In this document: positions 7,139 to 13,605 of the stretch, in pieces
How the letters are laid out: every line of letters starts with the position of its first letter
Position numbering within the stretch: position 1 is the stretch's first letter
Assembly: GCA_943845485.1 (NCBI GenBank)
Contig: CALTNV010000122.1
Span: 1-17,135, forward strand
DNA: 17,135 nucleotides
Reading direction: 5' to 3'
Source of the DNA: an uncultured Flavobacteriales bacterium
Lineage (GTDB): Bacteria > Bacteroidota > Bacteroidia > Flavobacteriales > CALTNV01
Position numbers and translations under genes: made by a program
The notes under the pieces: model-generated
Told to the model about the DNA's origin: nothing
Database searches by the model: none
Seen by the model: the letters and a program-made list of their open reading frames with translations, nothing else

Positions 7139-8788
7139 TTAATTCAATAATAATTCTGCTTGTTGTATTGCTGCGTCTGTAATTTTATCTGCACTTAGCA
7201 TTGTTGCAATTTCAATAGTTCTTTCTTCGGTAGAAAGTTCTTTTAGATAAGTTCTTGTTTTTGTAGTGTTGTTGTCTTTGTATACTTTCCATTGGCTATT
7301 TCCTGCAGCTGCAATTTGAGCTGAGTGTGTAATGCTAATAATTTGAGTTTCATTGCTCATATCTGTCATGAAAAGTCCCATTTTATTTGCAACATTTCCT
7401 GATACACCTGAATCAATTTCATCAAATATAATAGTAGGTAGTGTTTTATGTTTACAAAGTAAATATTTTACAGAAAGCATTACTCTACTAAGTTCTCCAC
7501 CTGATGCTGATTTAGATATTTCTGTAAAACTGGAACCTTTATTGGCTGAAAATAGCATGTCAATTTGATAGATTCCTTTTTTTGAAGGAAAATCTAACTT
7601 ATTAAATGCTATTTTTATTTCTGCATTAGGCATTGATAATTGATTAAGAAGAACCTTCATCTCTTCTTCAATTTTTACAGATACTTTTTTTCTTTCTTTG
7701 TGCTGTTTTTCTCCAATCAAATTAAGCTTTAACACTAACTTTTGTATCGTTTCTTCCTTTTTCTTTTTTAATTGATCAAACTCAGTAACTGCTTTGATTT
7801 TTTTTTCTAGATGATCTCTTTTTTCAATTAATTCATCAATAGACTGACATTGGTGTTTTAAAAATAACTTATTTATTAAATCTATTGTATCGTGAATTTT
7901 AACGAGTTCTTCAGGATTATGTTCTATATTTTCATTAAATGACTCTAGTTCGGTAGAGATGTCTTTTAACTCCCAAAATACTGACTTTAATCTATCATTT
8001 ATTTGTTCAACATCTTTACTAAGATTAGATAAGTTGTCTAATTCTTTTGATTGATTATTTAGTAAATCTATAATGTTTACTTCATTGTAAGATAGTTGAT
8101 TATAAACGCCTCCTAATGTCGATTTAATAGATTCTGCATTTTCTAATACATTGTATCTCTCCTCTAAACCATTAAATTCATCTTGTGTAATTGTAATTTG
8201 TTGGAGCTCTGAAAGTAGAAAAAGATTATAATCCAAATCAAAGTTTTGATTTGATTGATTAATTAAATCCTCTAATTTTTTTTTCTCATTATTCCAGTTG
8301 GTGAAATTTTTTTGGTATTCTACCAATGATGTATTTTCTTTTAATATCTCATCTATTAGATTAACAGCATAATTATTTTTTTTGATATCAATCGTTTGGT
8401 GTTGAGAATGAATATCAATTAAATAATCTTTTAACTCTTTTAAAATTGAAATATTTACTGGAGTATCATTGATAAAAGATCTTGTTTTACCTGTTTTTGA
8501 AATTTCTTTTCTGATAATACAATCATTATCATAATCTAATTCATTTGTATTAAAAAAGTGTTTAAGATTCAGTTTTGAAATATTAAAGTTTGCTTCTAAT
8601 ACACATTTTTTTTCTTCATTATCAATTACTGAATAATCAACTCTACCACCTAGTAAGATATTAAGCGCTCCTAAAAGTATTGATTTACCAGAACCAGTTT
8701 CCCCTGTTAGAGTTGTAAAGCCTTTTTTTAAATTTAAAATTGCTTTATCTATTAAAATATAATTATTGATGGATAGCTTAGTAAGCAT
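7139..8788 (-). CDS. recN: DNA repair protein RecN
   Basis: RecN is an SMC-like ATPase recruited early to double-strand breaks. The 549-aa protein has the expected split ATPase head. Walker A is GETGSGKS (29-36) near the N-terminus. The ABC signature SASGGELS (427-434) and Walker B TIIFDEIDSG (452-461) lie near the C-terminus, followed by the switch His488 in SITHSAQIAA. Between them, about 150-375 is charged and helical and forms the antiparallel coiled-coil arm. The ATG at 8788 gives the canonical MLTKLSINNYILID start. It follows the PorD-like gene after 23 nt, filled by a 10-bp tandem repeat. Length and motifs are complete. Confidence 0.97.
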   Translation of the reverse strand: MLTKLSINNYILIDKAILNLKKGFTTLTGETGSGKSILLGALNILLGGRVDYSVIDNEEKKCVLEANFNISKLNLKHFFNTNELDYDNDCIIRKEISKTGKTRSFINDTPVNISILKELKDYLIDIHSQHQTIDIKKNNYAVNLIDEILKENTSLVEYQKNFTNWNNEKKKLEDLINQSNQNFDLDYNLFLLSELQQITITQDEFNGLEERYNVLENAESIKSTLGGVYNQLSYNEVNIIDLLNNQSKELDNLSNLSKDVEQINDRLKSVFWELKDISTELESFNENIEHNPEELVKIHDTIDLINKLFLKHQCQSIDELIEKRDHLEKKIKAVTEFDQLKKKKEETIQKLVLKLNLIGEKQHKERKKVSVKIEEEMKVLLNQLSMPNAEIKIAFNKLDFPSKKGIYQIDMLFSANKGSSFTEISKSASGGELSRVMLSVKYLLCKHKTLPTIIFDEIDSGVSGNVANKMGLFMTDMSNETQIISITHSAQIAAAGNSQWKVYKDNNTTKTRTYLKELSTEERTIEIATMLSADKITDAAIQQAELLLN

Positions 8789-8815
8789 AATTTATAATAA
8801 TTTATAATAATTTAT
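8789..8815. repeat. Short tandem repeat, 10-bp unit x 2.7
   Basis: AATTTATAAT is repeated twice exactly and followed by AATTTAT, filling the gap between the PorD-like gene and recN and including the PorD-like stop codon. On the coding strand it leads directly into the recN ATG, so a change in copy number would alter only the spacing of these two genes. Confidence 0.8.
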
Positions 8816-9714
8816 TTAACCTTCATTAGTTTATCATAATCTTTAATATGAGTAGGGTCATATTTAGAGAGCATTTTTGTAATAGTTTGTCTTGTTGTAA
8901 TATCTGTACTTAAAAACATAGAAATTAATTCTTGATATTTTGCTTGAAAAAACACTCTTGTAAAAAAACTACTAGGATTAAATTTATAAACCTCTTGTAT
9001 AGATTGAAGTGATGTTAAAATAGTTTGTTTTCCTTCATCTAAATTGTTGTACATAATATCTAAACCTTTTCTGTGGTAGCTATACACTAATCCTCTAAAT
9101 GGTTCAAATTGAGGATTCATATAATCGTATACTAAAAAATACCTGGAATCATTTCCGTCAGATGATTTCCAACCTGTTCCTCCAGAAGATTGGGCAACTG
9201 AGGTAATGTCTTGAGCATTTACAAGATATTTTGTTCCTCCTAATTTACCATAGCTATCAAAATCTAATCCAATAATAAGATTGGCGTAAAAAGCTAAAAT
9301 AGATGATAATTCACTTTTATATTGACCTTCAATAAAAATAAGTCTTGTATTTTCTGCGTATGAAAATGAAATATCTTTATCTAAAGTATTTAGCAATGTA
9401 GAATTATAATCACTATTAAAAACTGGCCTAGAACTCGTTATTTGTAAAGTTGCTTTGTAGTTTGTTTTGTTTGCTACTTCTGTAATGTTTAATTGTAAAT
9501 TACATTCTATTCTTTCATTAATATCAAAGTCATCATTCGTCCATTGAGTATTGTTCATAAACTCAAAAATAGTCTGTTTTAAATCTTCAAATACTGTCTT
9601 ATCAGAAATTTGAACTTGATCAGAAATAATGATTACTGAACAGTTTAACTCTTGAGCATTAATGGTGTTTTTAGAAAGTATTAATAAGCTTACAATTAAC
9701 AGTAGGTTTTTCAT
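8812..9714 (-). CDS. DUF4835 family protein, PorD-like (type IX secretion accessory)
   Basis: The 300-aa protein has a signal peptide (MKNLLLIVSLLILSKNTINA, cleavage before QELNC) and the features of the DUF4835 family: QELNCSV just after cleavage, TQWTNDDFDINERIECNL (56-73), and a later region with FYANLIIGLDFDSYGKLGG (141-159). This family includes PorD, linked in Porphyromonas gingivalis to the type IX secretion/gliding machinery of the Bacteroidota. Its molecular role is not well defined, and no other core secretion gene is in the window. Its ATG overlaps the coaB stop in an ATGA (9711-9714), indicating translational coupling. The position between coaBC and recN is the usual one in flavobacteria. 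Family call firm; the secretion role comes from the family, not from this sequence. Confidence 0.85.
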   Translation of the reverse strand: MKNLLLIVSLLILSKNTINAQELNCSVIIISDQVQISDKTVFEDLKQTIFEFMNNTQWTNDDFDINERIECNLQLNITEVANKTNYKATLQITSSRPVFNSDYNSTLLNTLDKDISFSYAENTRLIFIEGQYKSELSSILAFYANLIIGLDFDSYGKLGGTKYLVNAQDITSVAQSSGGTGWKSSDGNDSRYFLVYDYMNPQFEPFRGLVYSYHRKGLDIMYNNLDEGKQTILTSLQSIQEVYKFNPSSFFTRVFFQAKYQELISMFLSTDITTRQTITKMLSKYDPTHIKDYDKLMKVK

Positions 9715-10364
9715 AATTGATAATTTTCAAGATAATGTATGATATCTAAAGCAATTTCATCTTTTGATTTTAACGTAGAGTTAAAGGTATTATTTTGTTT
9801 ATCAATGATAGTGATTTTATTTGTATCAAAACCAAATCCGGCATTTTTATCTTGTAGAGAATTTAAAACAATAAAGTCTAAGTTTTTTCTAATTAATTTA
9901 CCTTTAGCATTTTCAACTTCATTATTAGTCTCTAATGCAAACCCTATAAGTATTTGATTTTGTTTTGAATCTCCTAAGTACTTAAGGATGTCATCTGTTG
10001 GTTCCAATTCAATTGTTAAAGAAGTTTCTTTTTTCTTTATTTTTTGATTAGCAACTGTTTTAGGTCTGTAATCTGCTACTGCAGCAGACATAATAAAAGC
10101 ATCTGCTTTAGTATAAAACAATTTACTTTGTTCAAACATTTCTTTAGCAGTTGTTATTTTAACTAATGTTAAGTTTTTTTCTGGAGTTATCTGTTGTTGA
10201 GTTGGACCAGTAATGAGAATGACATTAGCTCCTTTTTCTAAACATTTTTTAGCGATAGAAAATCCCATTTTCCCTGATGAGTGGTTTCCTATAAATCTTA
10301 CAGGGTCTATTTTCTCATAGGTCGGACCAGTTGTGATAACAATAGTTTTGTTTTTTAAATTCAA
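9711..10364 (-). CDS. coaB: Phosphopantothenate-cysteine ligase domain (CoaB part of a split CoaBC)
   Basis: CoaB joins 4'-phosphopantothenate to cysteine, normally with CTP, in coenzyme A synthesis. The 217-aa product has the full CoaB fold signature: TTGPTYEKIDPVRFIGNHSS (11-30), GKMG (31-34), AAVADYRP (94-101), the KIKKK catalytic lysine motif (108-112) and the GFALETNNE segment (about 143-151). In most bacteria this is the C-terminal half of one CoaBC protein. Here it is a separate frame beginning 2 nt after the coaC stop. The only usual start is a TTG (10364-10362). A stop (TAA) lies 3 codons upstream in this frame. Adding one A in the AAATAA just before the coaC stop would fuse the two halves through ...NKIILNLKNK. 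It could be a genuine split, a mutation or a sequence error. Confidence 0.88.
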   Translation of the reverse strand: MNLKNKTIVITTGPTYEKIDPVRFIGNHSSGKMGFSIAKKCLEKGANVILITGPTQQQITPEKNLTLVKITTAKEMFEQSKLFYTKADAFIMSAAVADYRPKTVANQKIKKKETSLTIELEPTDDILKYLGDSKQNQILIGFALETNNEVENAKGKLIRKNLDFIVLNSLQDKNAGFGFDTNKITIIDKQNNTFNSTLKSKDEIALDIIHYLENYQL

Positions 10365-10366
10365 AA

Positions 10367-10912
10367 TTATTTATTGAAAAAAATGTTTAATGTGTTGAAT
10401 ATATTCTCAGGTTCAGCCATTCTTCCATTACCAATTAATCCACTGGCTAATTCGCCATATTCGTAATCAATAATATTGTTTTTATACCTTTTTAAAGTTT
10501 CTATGTTTTTAAGTACTGCAGGATGTTCCGCCATGTCTCTATCCATTGCAGGGGCAATAAAAACAGGGCACTTAGCAGAAAGATAAGTTGTTAAAAGAAT
10601 ATTATCTGCAATACCATTTGCTAATTTACCTATTGTGTTAGATGTTGCAGGAGCAATAATCATAGCATCTGCCCATAGACCTAAATCTACGTGATTTACC
10701 CATTCTCCAGTTTGTTGATTATAAAACTCAGAGATTACAGGTTTTTTACTTAGGGTAGCCAAAGTAAGTGGGGTAACAAAATGCAAGGAAGCCGGAGTGA
10801 GAATGATTTTTATCTCTGCTCCGGCTTTAATAAATTGTCTAACAAGTAATGGTATCTTGTAAGCTGATATTCCACCTGTTATACCTATAATAATTTTTTT
10901 GCCCTTAAGCAT
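10367..10912 (-). CDS. coaC: Phosphopantothenoylcysteine decarboxylase domain (CoaC part of a split CoaBC)
   Basis: CoaC is the FMN-dependent decarboxylase that turns phosphopantothenoylcysteine into phosphopantetheine. From the ATG at 10912 it is 181 aa. It shows the HFCD flavoprotein features: GITGGISAYK (10-19), the active-site His74 in WVNHVDLGLWAD, APATSNTIGKLANGIADN (87-104), PAMDRDM (121-127) and GELASGLIGNGRMAEPEN (153-170). Compared with E. coli, the PAMN asparagine is Asp124 and the substrate-loop cysteine is Ser157. I believe these are common in Bacteroidota. The frame is open 19 codons further upstream, but that would overlap rpoZ; the chosen ATG lies 4 nt after the rpoZ stop. It ends at TAA (10369-10367), where a fused protein would continue into CoaB. 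Confidence 0.9.
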   Translation of the reverse strand: MLKGKKIIIGITGGISAYKIPLLVRQFIKAGAEIKIILTPASLHFVTPLTLATLSKKPVISEFYNQQTGEWVNHVDLGLWADAMIIAPATSNTIGKLANGIADNILLTTYLSAKCPVFIAPAMDRDMAEHPAVLKNIETLKRYKNNIIDYEYGELASGLIGNGRMAEPENIFNTLNIFFNK

Positions 10913-10916
10913 GTAA

Positions 10917-11237
10917 TTATTTTTCGTCTCTATGTCTATAGTAAACTCTGTCATTGATGAATTCATCAACAGCTATAGAATGTGGTTTAGGAAGTTTTTC
11001 GTAAAATTTTGAAATTTCAATTTGTTCTCTATTTTCAAAAACTTCTTCTAAATTATCTGTGCTTGAAGCAAATTCTTCAAGTTTACCTTTCAATTCTTCA
11101 CTCATTTCTGTAGTGATTTGATCAGCTCTGTTAGCAATAATATTTATAGCCTCATAAATATTATCATTATTTTTCGTAAGTTCTTTGGTGTTACGAGTTT
11201 GAGTTGTTCTTGCTGCTTGGCTATTCTTATAATTCAT
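10917..11237 (-). CDS. rpoZ: DNA-directed RNA polymerase omega subunit (Bacteroidota type)
   Basis: The omega subunit supports folding and assembly of the beta' subunit of RNA polymerase. The 106-aa product carries the omega/Rpb6-type helix NIYEAINIIANRADQI (26-41) and a C-terminal block, PHSIAVDEFINDRVYYR (86-102), typical of the Bacteroidota version. I chose the ATG at 11237. The frame extends 8 codons further to a TTG, but that start would sit almost on the likely transcription start. It lies 4 nt before coaC and 47 nt after bamD, with its own -7-like element in that gap. The omega-coaBC neighbourhood is conserved, as in many other phyla. Confidence 0.88.
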   Translation of the reverse strand: MNYKNSQAARTTQTRNTKELTKNNDNIYEAINIIANRADQITTEMSEELKGKLEEFASSTDNLEEVFENREQIEISKFYEKLPKPHSIAVDEFINDRVYYRHRDEK

Positions 11238-11265
11238 GAATGTAACTTTAATTGACTTCAAAAGA

Positions 11266-11273
11266 CAAAGGTA
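11266..11273 (-). promoter_or_regulatory. -7 promoter element upstream of rpoZ
   Basis: On the minus strand this reads TACCTTTG, an exact TAnnTTTG match, 28 nt before the rpoZ ATG. No TTG is seen at the right distance upstream. It would allow rpoZ-coaC-coaB and downstream genes to be transcribed independently of bamD. Confidence 0.45.
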
Positions 11274-11284
11274 ATAAATGTAGA

Positions 11285-12100
11285 TTAAATATTCTCTTTC
11301 TTTTTCAAATAATCAAGTTTTTTAACAGAATTTTCATAATCTGATTCTAGTTCTTTTCTATATTTCCCATTTGGAAATTTATCTATATATCTAAAATAAC
11401 TATCTATGGTGTTGTTAAAACGTTCTTCTTGTTTTGACAGGATACTCTTTGAGGCAAGTATGTAGCTTGATTTTGTAATGTAATAGTAAGCGTCTTCTTT
11501 ATAGGTTGTTCCTGGATAATCTTTTAATAAATATTTAAAAGCAACAATAGCAGATTTGTAGTTGGTTGTTTTATAATATAAATAGCAACTATTGAAATCT
11601 TTTCTTTCAAGTTTTGACCTTAATTCGTCTATAATAACGTTACTACTATCAACTAATTTGTTATTTGGATGTTTATTAACAAAGATGTTAAATGCATCAA
11701 TAGCATTTTGAGTATCCGTAGGGTCTAACGAGGATTTTGGTGAACTAACATAGTAACAATAGGCCGACATAAAATCACACTCTTCTGCTTTTTCACTGTT
11801 AGGATATGTTTTAGAAAACATTTCAAAATAAAAGCTAGCCATCAAATAATAATCTAAATAATAGTTAGAGTAAGCATGCATATAACTTATTTCTTCTGCT
11901 TTAGCTGTTCCTCTATAAAATGTTTTTAACTCTTCTAAAAGAGCTATAGCTTTGGTATATTCTTTTTTTTCGTAATACTCTTTGGCTTTCTCAGACTTAT
12001 ATTCTAAATCTCTACTTTTTAGAACTTTATTATATTCAGAGCAAGACAATAATGTAATGGTAACAGTTAATAGCAATATCAGTTTTTTCAAAATTTGCAT
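11285..12100 (-). CDS. bamD: Outer-membrane assembly lipoprotein BamD (TPR protein)
   Basis: BamD is the essential lipoprotein partner of BamA in inserting outer-membrane beta-barrels. The 271-aa protein begins with a lipoprotein signal (MQILKKLILLLTVTITLLSC) whose lipobox LLSC places the lipidated Cys at residue 20. TPR-type helical pairs follow (about 35-250), including YYEKKEYTKAIALLEELKTF (43-62), a segment starting at YYLMASFYFEMFSKTYPNS, and KSAIVAFKYLLKDYPGTTYK. Size and architecture match BamD of this phylum. It is the first gene of the minus-strand cluster and is divergent from the alpha-oxoamine synthase gene. A -7 element lies about 50 nt upstream. Confidence 0.93.
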   Translation of the reverse strand: MQILKKLILLLTVTITLLSCSEYNKVLKSRDLEYKSEKAKEYYEKKEYTKAIALLEELKTFYRGTAKAEEISYMHAYSNYYLDYYLMASFYFEMFSKTYPNSEKAEECDFMSAYCYYVSSPKSSLDPTDTQNAIDAFNIFVNKHPNNKLVDSSNVIIDELRSKLERKDFNSCYLYYKTTNYKSAIVAFKYLLKDYPGTTYKEDAYYYITKSSYILASKSILSKQEERFNNTIDSYFRYIDKFPNGKYRKELESDYENSVKKLDYLKKKENI

Positions 12101-12149
12101 CAGAAATAGTTCTTTTTTTAATTGGAATGATCTATTGTTTATTCAACGT

Positions 12150-12157
12150 CAAATATA
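12150..12157 (-). promoter_or_regulatory. -7 promoter element upstream of bamD
   Basis: On the minus strand this reads TATATTTG, an exact TAnnTTTG match, 49 nt upstream of the bamD start codon. The expected TTG about 19 nt further upstream is missing, so this is a partial match. It implies a 5' leader of roughly 40-45 nt. Confidence 0.5.
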
Positions 12158-12252
12158 TAAAATACTTTTGTTTGTTTATTGATAAAAGGTGTTAATACTG
12201 TTTGATATTGGCCTTTTTAAGCTTATCTGATTGTATTTTAGTACTCTAAGTG

Positions 12253-12282
12253 TTGACTTATCTAAAAAGTTTTTTAAATTTG
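12253..12282 (+). promoter_or_regulatory. Full Bacteroidota promoter of the alpha-oxoamine synthase gene
   Basis: TTG (12253-12255, in TTGACT), a 19-nt spacer and TAAATTTG (12275-12282) match the TTG-N19-TAnnTTTG consensus exactly. The predicted transcription start is near 12287, about 20 nt before the GTG start codon. The leader has no Shine-Dalgarno sequence, as usual in this phylum. Confidence 0.8.
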
Positions 12283-12308
12283 TGTAATTAAATTTTAAAT
12301 ATTATTAC

Positions 12309-13553
12309 GTGGATATTTTTGAAAAAATAAGAAAAGATCAAGGTCCTTTAGGAAGATATAGAAAACAAGGTCATGGTTACTTTTTATTCCCAAAGTTAGA
12401 AGGGGAGATTAGTAATAAAATGATTTTTAGAGGTAAAGAAGTTTTAACTTGGAGTATAAATAATTATTTAGGTTTAGCAAATCACCCTGAAGTAAGAAAG
12501 GTTGATGCTGAAGCTTCTAAAGATTGGGGTTTAGCTTATCCTATGGGGTCAAGAATGATGTCTGGGCAAACTAAATATCATGAAGAATTAGAAGAGAAAT
12601 TAGCTGATTTTGTTGATAAACAATCATCTTTCTTATTAAACTTTGGTTACCAAGGTTTTCAATCTGTTATTGACGCTTTAGTTAATAGAAACGATGTAAT
12701 CGTTTATGACTCTGAGGCTCACGCTTGTTTAATGGATGGTTTTAGGTTACACGCTGGAAAACGTTTTGTTTTTCAACATAATGATATGGAAAGTTTTGAG
12801 AAACAAATGGTAAGAGCTACTAAATTAGTTGAACAAACTGGTGGTGGTATTTTAGTTGTTTCTGAAGGTGTTTTTGGTATGGCTGGTGATCAAGGTAAAC
12901 TAAAAGAGATTGTTGAATTTAAAAAGAAATTTAAGTTTCGTTTTTTAGTTGATGATGCTCATGGTTTTGGAACTGTTGGTGAAGGTGGTAAAGGAGCTGG
13001 TGTTGAACAAGGAGTTCAAGATCAGATTGATATTTATTTGGCTACTTTTGCAAAATCAATGGCTTCTATAGGTGCTTTTGTTGCTGCTGATGAGGATATT
13101 ATTGAGTTTTTACAATATAATATGAGGTCTCAGATTTATGCTAAATCTTTACCAATGCCATTAGTTGTTGGTGCTTTAAAAAGGTTGGAGCTATTGAAAA
13201 CAGAGTCTTCTTTAAGAGAAAACTTATGGAATGTTGCTTCTGCTTTACAAAATGGGTTAAAAGATGCTGGTTTTGATATAGGTAAAACAAACTCTCCTGT
13301 TACTCCTGTGTTTTTAGAGGGTACTGTTGAGGAAGCTACAAATGTTACGATGGATTTAAGAGAAAATTATGCAATTTTCTGTTCAATTGTAATTTATCCA
13401 GTAGTTCCTAAAGGAGTGATTATGTTAAGATTAATTCCTACAGGTGTTCACACTTTAGAAGATGTTGATTATACTATTGAAACATTTAAAAAGGTTAGAA
13501 CTAAATTAGAAAATAAAGAGTATTCTCCAACTGAATTTGCAGCTTGGTCATAA
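12309..13553 (+). CDS. Alpha-oxoamine synthase family PLP enzyme (serine palmitoyltransferase/AONS/KBL-like)
   Basis: The 414-aa enzyme belongs to the fold-type I PLP alpha-oxoamine synthases, which condense an amino acid with an acyl-CoA or acyl-ACP and release CO2. The PLP lysine is Lys249 in TFAKSMASIGAF. VDDAHGFGTVG (214-224) carries the PLP-pyridine Asp and His. His138 (SEAHAC) is the ring-stacking histidine, and YPMGSRMMSGQTKYHEELE (77-95) is the substrate/PLP phosphate region. Close relatives in flavobacteria are variously annotated as serine palmitoyltransferase, 8-amino-7-oxononanoate synthase or glycine C-acetyltransferase. A sphingolipid or sulfonolipid first step is likely but not proven; no biotin, threonine or other sphingolipid gene is adjacent. 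GTG at 12309 gives the expected MDIFEKI start. It has its own full promoter and a terminator. Confidence 0.9.
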   Translation: MDIFEKIRKDQGPLGRYRKQGHGYFLFPKLEGEISNKMIFRGKEVLTWSINNYLGLANHPEVRKVDAEASKDWGLAYPMGSRMMSGQTKYHEELEEKLADFVDKQSSFLLNFGYQGFQSVIDALVNRNDVIVYDSEAHACLMDGFRLHAGKRFVFQHNDMESFEKQMVRATKLVEQTGGGILVVSEGVFGMAGDQGKLKEIVEFKKKFKFRFLVDDAHGFGTVGEGGKGAGVEQGVQDQIDIYLATFAKSMASIGAFVAADEDIIEFLQYNMRSQIYAKSLPMPLVVGALKRLELLKTESSLRENLWNVASALQNGLKDAGFDIGKTNSPVTPVFLEGTVEEATNVTMDLRENYAIFCSIVIYPVVPKGVIMLRLIPTGVHTLEDVDYTIETFKKVRTKLENKEYSPTEFAAWS

Positions 13554-13569
13554 TATTCAATATGATAGT

Positions 13570-13605
13570 AAAAAAGGAGCTATGTTTTACATAGCTCCTT
13601 TTTTT
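13570..13605. terminator. Bidirectional intrinsic terminator
   Basis: Arms 13570-13584 (AAAAAAGGAGCTATG) and 13590-13604 (CATAGCTCCTTTTTT) pair perfectly around a 5-nt loop. T-tracts lie on both strands. It terminates the plus-strand alpha-oxoamine synthase gene. Its right edge overlaps the TAA stop of the minus-strand kinase-like gene (13606-13604). Confidence 0.93.

Noticed and set aside
7353..7568. Plus-strand frame of 71 codons inside recN
   Set aside because: Antisense to the RecN signature and Walker B region.
9739..9957. Plus-strand frame of 72 codons inside coaB
   Set aside because: Antisense to the conserved CoaB C-terminal half.
10367..10390. Programmed -1 frameshift between coaC and coaB at the T7 run
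   Set aside because: A slip at the T7 run would meet a TAA (10373-10371) in the CoaB frame within two codons, and no canonical slippery heptamer overlaps the narrow allowed site.
11982..12182. Plus-strand frame of 66 codons over the bamD 5' end and promoter
   Set aside because: Antisense to the BamD lipoprotein signal; low-complexity translation.
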